DNA from: Wolfiporia cocos
Taxonomy: Eukaryota > Basidiomycota > Agaricomycetes > Polyporales > Phaeolaceae
Assembly (NCBI GenBank): GCA_029448655.1
Contig: JACCLO010000003.1
Coordinates: forward strand, 3,534,001-3,598,000
Reading direction: 5' to 3'
DNA length: 64,000 nt
The notes under the pieces were generated by a model that worked only from the letters and a program-made list of their open reading frames with translations, had not been told where the DNA came from and made no database searches. Shown here one piece after another: positions 11,675 to 23,900 of this stretch. Each line of letters opens with the position of its first letter. The first letter of the stretch is position 1. A program made the translations under genes and the position numbers.

Positions 11675-13131
11675 TCAGCTTGAGGCTGGGGGACTGCCCA
11701 TGATGTTGACGAACGTCGACAGATATCCCATGTCATCCTGATGCTGAGAAGAAGCAGTACCGCCCTCGACTTGCCCTTCAGACCATGGCGTCTGTGAAGA
11801 GACACTGCAGGAACGAAGATCAAGGAGGAATCGAGATAGCGTTATAGCGGAAAGCCTGATGAATGGCAATGAGCGAGCGGTCAAGAAGCTGTCTTGGTAA
11901 CTGACGGGGCGGCCCACATAGGTAGGAAATAAAATGTCTGTATCGATAGCGAATCAATTCAACTCATGGGATAACAAATATCATTCGCACCTTAGTCTTC
12001 CAAAAGACTATTTGCAGAACGTTAAGCACCAGAAGAAAGCTATATCACGTCATCTATATTGTCGTTACAAGATGAAAACGGATTAACCGCTCACAGAAAG
12101 TACCCTGTACCTGTGGAAATAAATCATCAGTACAATGGTATCACGGTTTAAGCATTCTACATACCATCCTTGAGTAGCAGCTTCGACAAAGAGAGGATAC
12201 GCTGATTGGCGGTACCTTCATACTTCGTCAATTTGAGCATGTTGTTCCAAGTGACGCAAAGAAGGATGCCGTCGGAGATGATTAGACCAGCACGAGCACA
12301 ATAGACAACTGACAAGGCGATAACGTAGTGCAACTGTGCCCGCCGTGCGAAATAGAAATATTACTTCACTTACGACTGCGAAGTTGAAATCAGTTCTGCT
12401 CCAAGAAATCAGTATTGAAGTTAATACTAGATTATTATTGACTGTAGCTTGGCGGTGTTGTTATGCTCATGCCACATACAATATGACAAGCGTGAGATAA
12501 CCGCATACTGCAATCAATCACAACTCGGTATCTTCAGATCGTGAGAGCGTATGCTACTCACGATAGTGATCGCAGGATCAATTAGGGCAGATGCCAGCGT
12601 GATAATAGTGACTTGCCATCCCCGCCCGCTGATAGCATACACGCGAAGAGTGACAGAGGCTGGAAGCAAAGTAAGTGCTCGTCCATGCTTCGTATACAGC
12701 GAGATCACTTCGTACCAGCCCATATACATTCCCATACACTCAGGCATACATACCAGAGTTGAACCGCTGGGTCACACCTAAGTCGAGCATTGATAGTTGA
12801 GCATAGGGGGGCAATATGAGCTCAAGAGCATTCGCACTCCTACGTTCCCCTCAGGTGAACGTGTAAAGGCAGAGTAACGAACACCACCTACATTTCGATT
12901 ATCACCAAGCAAGTCAGAAAGCACAGCAGTAGTGAGGATAGACCATGCCAGTATGGTGTATCGATTGAGCAGAAACACAATGGACACCCATGTATTTTTC
13001 CCTCTCCAGACCAGAGAATATTCGTCAGAGAGTGTGATGGAATGGTCATAGATGACGAGAGCTGGAATGTTTGTGTCAGTAAGTCCAGATTATTCACATC
13101 TATCAGCACAATGCTCACTTAACGGCACCAT
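11675..13131 (-). CDS. DUF6533-type multi-pass membrane protein, possibly decayed at the N-terminus
   Basis: The family is a basidiomycete-expanded set of membrane proteins of unknown function. Spliced minus-strand exons give family landmarks in order: LVIYDHSITLSDEYSLVW near 13,000, KNTWVSIVFLLNRY, TLRVYAISGRGWQV (about 12,620-12,660), the later transmembrane block ARAGLIISDGILLCVTWNN with LLLKDG (about 12,170-12,300), and the C-terminal SRFLLDLRS near 11,830 with a polar tail ending at 11,675. GTGAGT or GTATGT donors and CAG or TAG acceptors flank these pieces. The ATG at 13,131 gives a very short first exon. In-frame codons continue upstream of it (IGEYCW before MVPLT) to a stop, so an upstream exon is missing from my model or the gene has lost its start. 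Confidence 0.55.
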
Positions 13132-14830
13132 CCAACAGTATTCTCCAATGCTGGCCGTGAAGAGGAAAGATCAGGAATGTTTCATGGTAGATTTCTCAAG
13201 ACTGACAGAGATTCTGCTCCAACACCCATGTATAAAAAGGCGGGGAAGTGGTGAGGACGTGAGGAAGGTCTACACGTATTTACACTTATATGCCTGGATT
13301 GTATTGTCCCAAATCTACCAAAGACGTCGTCCTCCGTGCAAGGACGGGTGCGTTGCGCAATATTAAACTCCGGACACTCCTACATGACCTCACCATGCCG
13401 AAAACGCCGTTGAATGGTGATTTCAAATATAGCTTAAGACCTGTCAAATGATGCCGGATAACATATTTAGGCATGGGATTTACTTTCATTGTATGTATGT
13501 GCAGCATTCCCTCTGTTGAATTGACTCGACGTCAGCCGTATATCCGCGGCGTGTTCGCTAACAATTAGGTCAGTAACCATGCAACATCCGGGTGCATCCA
13601 TAGGATGTCGGAACCTGAGCCTCAGATTCTCGTTAACTGGTACAGGATTACAAAATTTGTTGATGCGAGCCTTCCTGAAGGACTTATGTACAAGCACGAT
13701 GTCCGGTCGGCGCCTCTCATGAGCGGGGGACATCCTTCACTTCCGCGTCCGAAATTGACCGATCACTGCTTTAGTTGGGTAGAGCCTTAAAGGTTTCACG
13801 CAGTAGTCATTAACGGGCTTGACCTCTCACATACATACATTACCTCGGCACCATTGATATTGAACTACTACCCCCACGTATATAATAGCAATCCTGCTGT
13901 TTGATGCAGAGAATCTCAGAACAATAGACGTTTCACAACGTTTCCGATCGACATACCATTGATCCGAAATGACATCGATGACTGCCGATGTTTTAAATGA
14001 GACCAACCATAGTAGAATAGTCATTAGCCTAGCCGCCACCCCCGACCCATCTTGACCACCAATACTTCATTTATCGTACTGAGCAGTACCCGCTTGACAC
14101 TTCCGGAACACCTTATCCAGTCAGATGTCCAGTTTTGTGTTGCACATAACTGAATATGTATTCGCCTATCAATAGACCATCTTTTTAATGTGGCGTAGAC
14201 CATCCGAGCTCTATATCGGCATTTTCCGAGGCCGCCATAAGGCAAATTGTGATTATGAGGGTGATCTCGTTCCTGTTGACTGTTGCTCATCCTAGCGTGA
14301 CTGGCCCTCGTTGATGAGTATTTTAAGCAACCGTGCATGATAATGGTCAATGCCCATGCCATCGTTATACTGGGCCACCGGCGTAGAGACAGACGATCAT
14401 TTTCGATGCCGGGCCCGGCTATGGCGTATTCCATAATGGCGGCTATTACTTCCGCTCGGCTGTTCTATGACTCACAATGCGATACTCGGACGCTAAATCA
14501 ATGTACAAACGAGTGTCATGTTGATCAAAACGGCTATCGTTCTCTCTTACAAGAATCCTTCATCAGCGAAATGGGAGTGCCCAAATCTGGCATGGAAACG
14601 GCTGAAAACTAGATTAAATCACGTATGCGCTGCTGCGAGCAGGTACGCTGAGCTAGTTCTGTATAATGGCTTGCTCCAGCTTAATGATGCCGTCAAGTCT
14701 GTGGAATGGCCAAGTCGCGAGCCGTCACGCACATGTGACGACCCTCCTTTCTTTCTTACCACCACCATCGCCTTAGGCGCTCACGAACCGTCCCCCTACA
14801 CAACACCCCCTACACATTGTCCACCTCACC
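13132..14830. other. No supportable gene
   Basis: Short overlapping frames only. A plus-strand TATAAAAAGG lies near 13,231 but no coding sequence follows that I can support. Confidence 0.45.
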
Positions 14831-15387
14831 ATGAACACCCAACACACTGTCCCAAGCACACAGAGGGTCCCTACCGACATCACCCCCGCTACCTTTGCCT
14901 TTGACCTACTTTTCAACGCCGCCCAAAGCATTCACCGGGTGCATGAAACCACCCCATCAACATACACTCTTCCTCTCTGGAAGACACACGTATCCTACCT
15001 CCTCACCGCTATCACCCATGGTGCCAATGAATTGGCCCACACTGAACTCCCTTCCCTGCTCACTTTGCAGCAGGACGTCAACAACCTTGTGCTACACCTC
15101 ACCTCACTCCTAGCACCTACATTCAACAACCCTTTACCCACCCCCCCACGCCCTCCACCCCTAAGCCACGCACCACTCCATCCATGCCTCACCTCAAACA
15201 CGTTTCCAACCGTTCTATCTGACCCGCCCCGAAGAAGCTCGAACCGCGTCTCCACTGGGTTCCAAATCATCCCGAGACACCACCTCGAACACCATCCCCA
15301 CAACCTACACCTCCTCGTACCCCATCACCCACCCCCAGTCATCACTCTGTCAACTCCGCCAACACCGTCAAATTCCTACTTGAACCA

Positions 15388-15415
15388 CCCCTGTACGACC
15401 ACCCCTGTACGACCA
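15388..15415. repeat. 14-bp tandem duplication causing a frameshift
   Basis: CCCCTGTACGACCA is present twice back to back. Removing one copy fuses EPPLYDHP to IGPLEKPLYN in one open frame, which identifies this duplication as a lesion. Confidence 0.85.
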
Positions 15416-15545
15416 CCCTATTGGCCCCCTCGAGAAACCCCTGTACAACCAACCTGCCGGTCCTATGGAGGGACCTATCTACGACCGACCCGCTGGTCCT
15501 ATGGAAGGACCAATTTATTCTCAACCCACTGGCCCCGAACCATGG
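15416..15545 (+). repeat. Degenerate 36-bp coding minisatellite
   Basis: Successive units translate as PLYNQPAGPMEG, PIYDRPAGPMEG and PIYSQPTGPEPW, preceded by a more diverged LYDHPIGPLEK. Variation is largely at third positions. Confidence 0.75.
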
Positions 15546-16226
15546 GGCAACATCTTATATGCACCTCCTCATATCTTCATCCCCACCCATTCTCTCACCC
15601 TCCAAGTCAACAACGTCCTTAGACGTCCATCCCCCAACACTGACCCTTTTGACTCTCACCTTCTCAGCATGGAATGGTATGAGGCACTCCAGAACACCAC
15701 GTTCTGGTACCACCTTCATCGTGCCAACATCCACCACACCAACCCTATTCAATTTTCCAACTTCAACTGGATCAACGACAAATCCGCGAAGCTCCGGTCC
15801 TCCATTTACGTATCCTTCCTGGACGACGACACACACATCATCCTTGAACACGTTGAAGAATCTCTCACCGGCATCCAACACATCACCCGCAAATGCGACG
15901 TATTCAACCCTCAGATCTCTTGGGAGATCGTCAACTCCTCACCCATTTCTGCAGCGAGTTCTTCTGCATCATAGTTATACTTTTTCTACTCTTTCTCCAC
16001 CCCTGTTCCCAAATATTTATTGAACAAGTGTTGGCCTAACTCAGGGCCCATATGACATTAGTTCCACTCCTTCGGAGTACCTATGACCCCTTCCCCTCTC
16101 ACCATGACTAACTGACATCCCACCGCTAACACCACCCTACTCGTATTTACGATACTCTTCACCTTCAGCCATGGGCTCTAGCAGCTGCCACACATGTACA
16201 TAGGATACTGACTGCGGGGTATAAAT

Positions 16227-17689
16227 CCCATTGAAAATCCGAGGTATTTAAATATATCTCAATGAATCCTGATGTATGTAAATCTATCCAGAAAAGTTCG
16301 ATGTACCAAAATCTATCCAATGCAATCCAAAATGTATCTACAGATCATGTGACCTGCTTCATAGATTGACATATGCCATTGAACGACAGATCTTACGGTA
16401 ACGTTGCGTACATTGTGTACGTGTACGATTGTGTAACATGATTTCGTATGAGCAAGGGAGTTGCATCTAGAGTCGTGCATATATTGTTGTGGTTAATGTG
16501 CTTACGGCGCTACACTTCGTTGCTGCCCTCTGTACCACCACACTACCATTTATGCATCCATCCATACCCCTGCTTTTGATAAAATCATTGCAAATACGTT
16601 ATACCTGTAGAAATTGGACTAGAACTTATTTTTGTGGCCGAGGTGAACAATTCCAGAAGAGGACCCCCCTTCTTGTGGCAAAAGCACCTTCTACAGCCAC
16701 ACAGCAGCCAAGGCATATTGTGTGCCATCCACGTCAGGTCTTTTGTGTATATTGAACATGTTTTTGCTGATGACGCAGCTTGCAACCGACTCCTTCTCAT
16801 CTTCACATCACACCTTAACCACAATCCATTTATGGTAACACTTCTACCTGAACTCGCAGTATCATCACGTCATTTCATGACTTCATTTTAGGTTCATTCA
16901 CTATTCTGTTGCCCCTTGAACCTTATTTCGCTACACATAAATGGGCTCATGGCACGGTGCAGTCTATCTCTATTTTGTCTTCTCCCTGTGCTTTTCTCAC
17001 ATCCAGTTGGTCTCCAGGTCTTGGTGAGGCAACTCCATCCCTTCAAGAGGAGCTAAATGACCACACGTGAGTGGATGACCACCCGTGCACATAAGTACTT
17101 AAATTGTTAGTTTTTAGTTTTGTCTTGTCTACTTACATTTAGTTAGTGCGCAACTGTTCTTATTGTGAGATGTAACTGCTACGGTGAACAGACTGGTATG
17201 TATTTCATCACTCCGAAATATCCTAAAAATACTCATTCATATACTGCAGAATGCAAGACGATTCTATGAACATGTAGAAAACTGACAGTTTTCCGCAATG
17301 GGGATTAGGGGCAGGGAGTAGGGATAGGGAGCAGGCATGGGGGGAGCATGAATATAGGTAGATTGAGATATTTCTGGGGCACATTCAGGTACCACTGGTA
17401 GTATACGTTGATACTTTTGTATGCATTAGGTTACATCTGAATACATATTTTGAGCTATATTGAGCTACACTGAAGGATATATCTGGACCATCTTATGCAA
17501 CACTGAGGATACACTCAGATATATTTGATGTATCGAAACTTCTCCGAGATACCTTTGGATACATTTAGTGTAGATGAGATACATTGTATGAGCATCTATG
17601 ATGTATCCTAATGTAGTCTATGGTTCGTGTTGTATCCAAATGTATCCGACACATCTGGATACATTTAAATACATTGGATTCTCACTGGG
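16227..17689. mobile_element. 1.46-kb non-autonomous TIR element flanked by direct repeats
   Basis: The left end at 16,227 (CCCATTGAAAATCC, then GTATTTAAAT) matches the reverse complement of the right end at 17,689 (CCCAGTGAGAATCC, then GTATTTAAAT), about 32 bp with few mismatches. Immediately outside, TATAAAT lies on both sides (16,220-16,226 and 17,690-17,696), and the repeat can be read as GGGTATAAAT if the terminal GGG is counted as target. The interior has no long open frame. Toward the right end it is filled with scattered TGTATCC/GGATACA motifs in both orientations, as in elements with subterminal transposase-binding repeats. The superfamily is undetermined: a 7-bp duplication is unusual, whereas a 9-10-bp one would suit Mutator-like elements. 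Confidence 0.7.
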
Positions 17690-17701
17690 TATAAATGGTT
17701 G

Positions 17702-17723
17702 TCTCTCTCTCTCTCTCTCTCTC
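17702..17723. repeat. (TC)11 microsatellite
   Basis: Uninterrupted TC dinucleotides directly beside the right flank of the preceding TIR element. Confidence 0.95.
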
Positions 17724-17949
17724 TGTCACGCACACGTGATGTATCCTCAATAGTCGTATCTGAGTTGAATCGTACCGTATAGATCTGCACCGCACTTGTG
17801 CTGCATCATCATATCATTGATCCTACCTACACACATTGACCGAGAGATGTGGGCAGAACTTAGAATGCTCAGAGTGACATAATACTTCATCCGTCCAGCC
17901 CGTTACTGATACGACCCTGATTCTTAGCTTTGCTGGATCTGGTTGATGG

Positions 17950-18911
17950 TAGTGTTGCCGAAGTTCAGTTCGGTTCAGGTTCAGGGGGATCTAGGGCTGA
18001 ACCCAGAACCGAACCGACTGCAGGGAGCCTGAACCTGAACCTGAACCTGGACTGAACCTGGTGAACTGGTTCATCAGGTTCGGTTCATGGTTCGAACTAG
18101 GTTCGAACCGCTAAGTTACTTGCTTCTATAAAGTGTAAGAATAATAATTTAGACACCAACTTCATGCACCTTTCTATGTATACCAATTGCCCTCTATTGC
18201 CTACCTCATTCCCGGCACTATTGAACCCACTAAAGTAATCACACTTCAAGTTCTGCAGTGCCTCCATTTGGTGTCTATTGGGCTGAATTCCAAAGTGGCT
18301 CTTAATCTTGAGTAGAGTGGTAAACATAAATTTTAGATGCACAATAATCACTCAAGGCAGCCATTTTGAGCAGTTCAGTAATCAGAGTTTATGATTGTGA
18401 ATTAGCCTGAGGCAAACCTCAATAACAAACCATTCTTAGACAACACTGTATATAACCTAGGATCATGGATATGAAGTGGAACATAATCTTCTACATTTCT
18501 TACTTCATCTGACAGCAACAAATGCAGCCCAGTGCCACAGAAAGCATGGTGATCCCAGCTTGGGGTTGAAGCCCTTGCCTCATTGGGAGACTAGAGTTTA
18601 TGAGTGCTGATGCTTGCTATGGTGAAGCCAGCTGTACATAACTTACTGCAACAACACTATAGCAAAGATGGCAAGAACATAATTGTAATTGATGCTTATC
18701 CACCAGTGGCTACACAAAATATGTTAATGCTATGTGGTTCAAGGTTCAGTCCGGTTCGAACCTGGTTCAAGGGTACCCATGACCCCCCTGAACCAAGAAC
18801 CGAACCTTGATGTCCTACCCTGAACCGGACCTGGACTGAACCTGAACCTAGGTTCAGTTCAGGCGGTTCAGGTTCTGAACCTTGGTTCTGAACTGAACTT
18901 CGGCAACACTA
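17950..18911. mobile_element. 0.96-kb hAT-type non-autonomous element with 8-bp target-site duplication
   Basis: The ends are perfect inverted repeats TAGTGTTGCCGAAGTTCAGT and its complement. Identical 8-mers GTTGATGG flank the element at 17,942-17,949 and 18,912-18,919. An 8-bp duplication and a TAGTGTTGCC-type terminus are hallmarks of the hAT superfamily. Subterminal 150-bp zones at both ends are crowded with GGTTC/GAACC motifs in both orientations. The centre has a broken minus-strand frame (about 18,097-18,351) with no transposase signature, so mobility would need a transposase in trans. The clean duplication and intact ends suggest a fairly recent insertion. Confidence 0.9.
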
Positions 18912-18919
18912 GTTGATGG

Positions 18920-19543
18920 CCCGGGGCAGGATTGTTTTCCATATATATGTATAGGGACCCTCAGGCATCTATCGTCGAGCATAACAACCAAAATTGCATT
19001 ATGGACGGTGAACATGGTGTCATCAAGTGAGGAATTTGGAGTGTTGGGAGTGCAGACTTCGTACTAGGCTTCGGATTAACGCCCCAGGTCTACCGCGACC
19101 GTCTGAGCACTCAGCTCCAACAAGTTCTCCTTGAAAATGCCAAGGATATTGTTACTAGCACTTTGGTGACACCTCAACATACAGTAGGCAAGCATTCACG
19201 CATTTCTTAATAGTCTCAATACCAAGAAAGAACGGTTAGAGGGTTATTTGGCCGCTGTAGACCCCGGTCAGTACAACAAGTATATCAGCACAGTCACTGA
19301 CAGTGCTCTGAGAAAAAGTGACTGATGACAATATTAAAGTCATTGATGCCATGGGTCGTGTTGGTGCGCGTAGACCGTGCACTACAGTGTGCCAAGCAAC
19401 ATAGCTGCTGTGACTGGCGCCACTGTTCTCGAACTTGAAGCAACCTGGGAATTATTGTTGAGAGGTTTTGACCCCATGTAAGTTCGTGGTCGTCTATTCT
19501 GAATACACTAATTTGGTGTAGTTTTGGTTTTGTATATGTAGAG
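18920..19543. other. No supportable gene; possible decayed coding sequence
   Basis: A plus-strand fragment near 19,100-19,200 reads QLQQVLLENAKDIVTSTLVT in one frame before stops. It could be a relic of a coding gene, but I cannot name it. Confidence 0.35.
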
Positions 19544-19692
19544 TTTCAGTGCCACAGATGCATCTGAGGCACTCTAAGTCATCAAAATTAGGCGCCCGTT
19601 AGTACCAAAATAAAGCATCGCAAGCCGGGAATCAAGCCAGGAACCATGAGACATCGGTGAAATAGCAGCTGAAACCACTCAGCTAAAGTGGT
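19544..19692 (-). mobile_element. tRNA-derived SINE-like unit, minus orientation
   Basis: On the minus strand a tRNA-like head contains an A-box-like TTTAGCTGAGTGG (19,675-19,687) and a B-box-like GGCTTGATTCCCGG (19,625-19,638), spaced as in a tRNA gene. It is followed by a tail with CTCAGATGCATCTG and ending GGCACTGAAA at 19,544. The cloverleaf does not fold convincingly, so this is not a functional tRNA gene. A second diverged copy faces it at 19,994-20,193. Alternatively both belong to one element with long inverted ends. Confidence 0.5.
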
Positions 19693-19993
19693 CAGTGAAA
19701 GGAAGGTCTTGTGCAAATATATATTCAGTAGTTGGTATAATAACAGTTGTAAAAAATTTAACATTCTGCTCATATGTCAGTAAGCTCAAGTGTTCCTTGA
19801 ACTCAGAATGCATCTCTTTATTAATGTATCCCACAACCCATATGTATCTGCAATGAGGTAAGGATGCTGTCATAAATTACCTACAGGGCAATATGGGAAC
19901 ATTGCGGTGTGACTTGACAATTAACAGCTACGGTGAGCTACGGTGATGAAAGGACATTAAATGGATCATATTGACAAGTATGTGACCGGATAC

Positions 19994-20193
19994 CAAGACC
20001 ATTTGGCGAAGTTGTACAGGTTGCGACTTCACTAATCCCAGGTCAAGTGTTCGAACCCTGCACAAGTATTTCTTGCGCAGATGCATCTTATTTTATTCAG
20101 ATGCATCTATGCAGCGCGCTTGGGCATTAAGATTGCTTAGAGAGCCTCAGATGCATCTGCGGTGCCTCTAAAGATGCATCTCCGGCACTGAAG
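19994..20193 (+). mobile_element. tRNA-derived SINE-like unit, plus orientation
   Basis: The head carries an A-box-like TGGCGAAGTTG (20,004-20,014) and a good B-box GTTCGAACCC (20,049-20,058). The tail repeats the palindrome AGATGCATCT four times and ends GGCACTGAAG near 20,193. Shared head and tail order with 19,544-19,692 supports a common family. RNA polymerase III transcription would be expected if the boxes are active. Confidence 0.5.
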
Positions 20194-20959
20194 TCCCTCT
20201 GTATATAGGTACGATATGACGAATCAACGCCCCGATATCACTTTCAGGCAGGTAATTCACTAGATCGCAGTACATATGGTGCGCTACGCCGTCAGATGCA
20301 AAGGAAAGTAACGGCGGCCGCTGTCTGAAAAATATTATTCGGTAAGTGCGCAGTCATGTTATGCGTGTCTCGCTACAGTGATGTTGCTCATAACGTATAC
20401 GACACACCTCACTGACACCGGGGGAGATTGCATAGTGCGTAGAATGTCGCAGATGCGGCATGAATGTCCTAGGGAGTGTAAACCCTCCCGCGGGGGACCG
20501 TGTTCCACACATGGTAGGGGCTTCTCAGTGGAAAATGGCATCTACAAACTGTCGCAATAGTTCGGCTGTTGAATCTTAGTGGTAACTCTAGATGCTGTAC
20601 GAGAATACTTGCGCTCTATCTCAACCTCGGCAAATTTGTCGAGCAAAGCAGGGCTCCGTATGTGGTGTGACGGCGAGGGCCTTCACGATTTGACGAAGAC
20701 AGGGCCGCCGGTCAATACACAAGTGTACAATCACCTATTCATACGTTCATAGAGAGTACTATCATGTGGTATTTATACACGCCTCATCAAGAACACCGCC
20801 GGTCGCAAGCTCCACGCGACATGCTGAGAATTTATCCGACCGCTGGCGAGTCAGCAACATCCGAGTGCTTTACGGCAGCTGGATACTCTCTAAGGTTTCT
20901 TTATGTGCTTCGCCTCTGTGGTGGACGAGAGGATGTTAATGAGGGAGAGAGAACCCGCT
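20194..20959. other. No supportable gene
   Basis: Only short frames on both strands between the SINE-like unit and repeat copy B. Confidence 0.5.
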
Positions 20960-23900
20960 GACACTCACTCTGTGCCTCGTGTGTTAATATTAATTACAAG
21001 GAGTGCAAGTCACTAGGTATCGAGTCTTCAGTCACGAGATGTATACAGTCTATAGTGATACAACAATTACAATGTGTATAGTACAGCTGGAATACAGATT
21101 ACACAAGACCACCTAATATAGAGACATCGAGAGCGAGATCACAACACGAGCGAGAAAACAACAAAGTAAGCAAGAAATTGACTAGATGCGACAACAACGG
21201 CGACAGCGGTAGCACAAGCCCAGTCTGCCCATTGATTATTTACAAGACAATGCGCGCGCTTTGCAGGTCGAGCACAGCGATGGTGGATGGTCGAAAGTCT
21301 AGCTAGCCAAGTCGATTCTAGCGGAAAAGGTCCACTTTTGGAGTGTGCCCATCCGAGCTATTCGACGCCGCGCCGCGAGAGCGAGGTCCTGAATTTGGTG
21401 GGGATAAAATCAGCACAAGCACGCAACCGAAGTCATTTGGCTCACGACGATAAGGCCTGAGAACTTATGGCGCCTCTTGGGCCTGTCTGTAGGGTGACGA
21501 ACACCGTCCATATCTTCTACATCTCGAGCTTCGTGGTTGGCTACCGCGTTGGGCTGTGGTAGAAGAGATTTGAGAAGGGACGTGGATGTTTTGGACCGTA
21601 AGAGCACTCACTGTGTAAGCCAGAAGTGCCGTGGCGATTCTGAGCGCGTCTTCGTAACGGTGATCTACGGTATTCTAATCCGCAGTAATCAAAAACGCGT
21701 TGGTAGGTGAATAGTACATTGTTTCACACTGCAGAAGAACATACCATTGGGTCGTTGCCGGGCTGGCGTCGGGACTTTGAGGAATAGGGATGATAGCGAC
21801 GGCGATAGCTCTCTCGATGCGATGGCGAGCGACACGTATCGTTGTCCACGCATGAGATGACATGGGCGAAAGACGGGTAAGCAAGCTCAAGAGTGCCACG
21901 CATTTTCGACCGCTATGGATGAATGATTCGCAGTGGTAGGAAGATGAATGGCGTGTGGCGGGTAGAAAAAGCTGGGGAGATGGTGGGTGGGTGGTGGGTG
22001 GATGATGGGTGGGAAGAGATGCGATGTTCGTTTTTTAAGCGAGAGCCAGCATTGTGCTGCGCCACGAGAACCATTCTTTTCGTAAATCCGGTTTGAATGA
22101 GTCGCGTCAGGTGTCTGGATACCGATTCTAGACAGACGCGTCAAGTCACCGCGCGCGCCAGATTGTCCCCACATTGCGAGCGGGCAGACAGAGTCTGCGT
22201 TCGTGATCGCTGTTCCCCGAAAGATCTTCCTGGACCATCCAATATCTCCAATAGGACCTATAATGCGGCTCGAAATGTCGACCGCACATCAGCACAACAG
22301 CGCAGAGATAACACTCATGCACCGCTATCGACAAAAAGCTTCCGTCAGACTTTGCTTCCGCGTTCCTGACTTTGCACTGTGCGTCTGTCTCACTCTCCCT
22401 CTTCGACAACTCGCAGCACGAGTGGCGGTGGTGTAGAGCATCAATCATAGTACTGGGAGTGGGCTACATCTAGCTGGTGGGCTGGAAACGCGTCAACACG
22501 CTCTCGATAGGACTCGCTTCTGCGACCGCTTGTCTTTCCGCGCCATCTGCCCTGGCACCCTAGGATCATGCGACGCGTAGCATCATACTGGCATATACCA
22601 GAGGCAGAAAATACACGATCAAGAAAATCGACTGGAGACGTAGCAGGCGGGCACACTCACTCAGGTGCGAGCGCCGCCCTCGCTTGACATAGGCGTTAGG
22701 AACTCTTTCACGGATCACCCACGCTGAGGGCTTGCTCGAAACCGTGGCCGATCATTGTGTTCAGGGAAACCGTAGCCACTGCCTCCAAACGCACTGGGTG
22801 TCCCAAACGCGCACCCTGAGGCTGGTGTCCACTTCGCCTTCACTACAATCCAGACAACTCCATGTCTGGTGAGGGTGCTGTAACCGCTCTGAAGGTGAGC
22901 ACCCCCGCACACCTCAGCTCAATTCCTCCGCCGCATAGGTCTCCCATCTGCAGGCCGAACCTGCCTCCAGCATTCCGTACGGCAGGCAGAATGTGACGTG
23001 ACGTCGGGGGTCGGGTCACATCCGTGACACGGCGCAACCGATAAGGCGCAGCGCAAAGTGAGTCAGCCCACCTTGAAAAATTCTACCATCCACCGAATCT
23101 CATTCTGCGTGCATCAAAGGCGCAAAAAAGCGGACCCAAACGCTGTGATCCAAGTCTGCCCGAAAGCCGTCAAGCATCGTCAAAGATTGAAGAAGCAGAG
23201 TGCCAGTCCCCCCGCCCTCTTGTGAATGAAGCGTGTATGCAACGACGACATCGGGTGACGACCGCGCAAGAGATGACAAGATGAAGACATACTATCAGTT
23301 GTGTGTGTCCCCCCCACCGTACCTACGCGAAGCACGAGCACAGTGCGCGCGGCGACCGCAACCATGGAGAGGCAATGTCCCTCCGCTTCGCGTTGTACTC
23401 AACTAGTACACTCGTGGGATCTGCTAGGCTTGTTACGAGCAGCTTGTCCGCTTGTCTGATAAGTGTTTTGTGTTACGAGCAATGTTGACCATGTTCGATT
23501 CCACCAGCATGAAGCCTGTGCGTGAACTCTTCCAAAAAAGTTCGAACTTCAAGCGAGAAGACTATCAAAAGTTTGTTAATCCCCGCGATTGACCAAGCAT
23601 CCAAGAACCCAAATGTATAAAAACGGAGCGTTTGTGGTGAGAACCCTCAAATTTCCAGTGCGAAAGCAGCACAGTTTCTTCGCCTCGGCAGCAACCCTCA
23701 AGGAATTCGAGCAGGTGTAAACGATTCATTTTAGGTCTCCCAAAGTGCATCGATCCAGGGCAGGTAATTCGAGAATATTTGTGAAGAAGGAGCAGCAGCA
23801 ACCGTTCAGAACAAATTGGGCGAGGAGGGCGAAGACAACCCCTAAACGTCGCTGGTCACGCCGATCACGACGTCGCGCACCGGCCACTTCCTTTGAGGGG

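Larger units (their letters stand above)
14831..15974 (+). pseudogene. Single-exon proline-rich gene broken by frameshifts
   Basis: A good start context (CACCATGAAC) opens a frame encoding about 105 normal-looking residues (FDLLFNAAQSIHRVH, LTLQQDVNNLVLHLTSLLA). Around 15,150-15,230 the plausible coding frame changes and meets a TGA. It then runs through a Pro/Thr/Ser-rich linker (TPPRTPSPTPSHHSVNSANT) to position 15,401, where a 14-bp duplication (15,388-15,415) shifts frame again. The last frame carries three to four 12-residue repeats of the pattern PxYxxPxGPMEG (15,416-15,545) and a globular C-terminus (MEWYEALQNTTFWYHLHRAN, KLRSSIYVSFLDDDTH) ending at 15,974. I do not recognise the family. 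Structural, gag-like and host-protein origins are all possible. Confidence 0.55.

Noticed and set aside
19600..20070. Two functional tRNA genes
   Set aside because: A and B boxes are recognisable but neither sequence folds into a cloverleaf and both continue into the same repeat tail, so they fit SINE-like units better.
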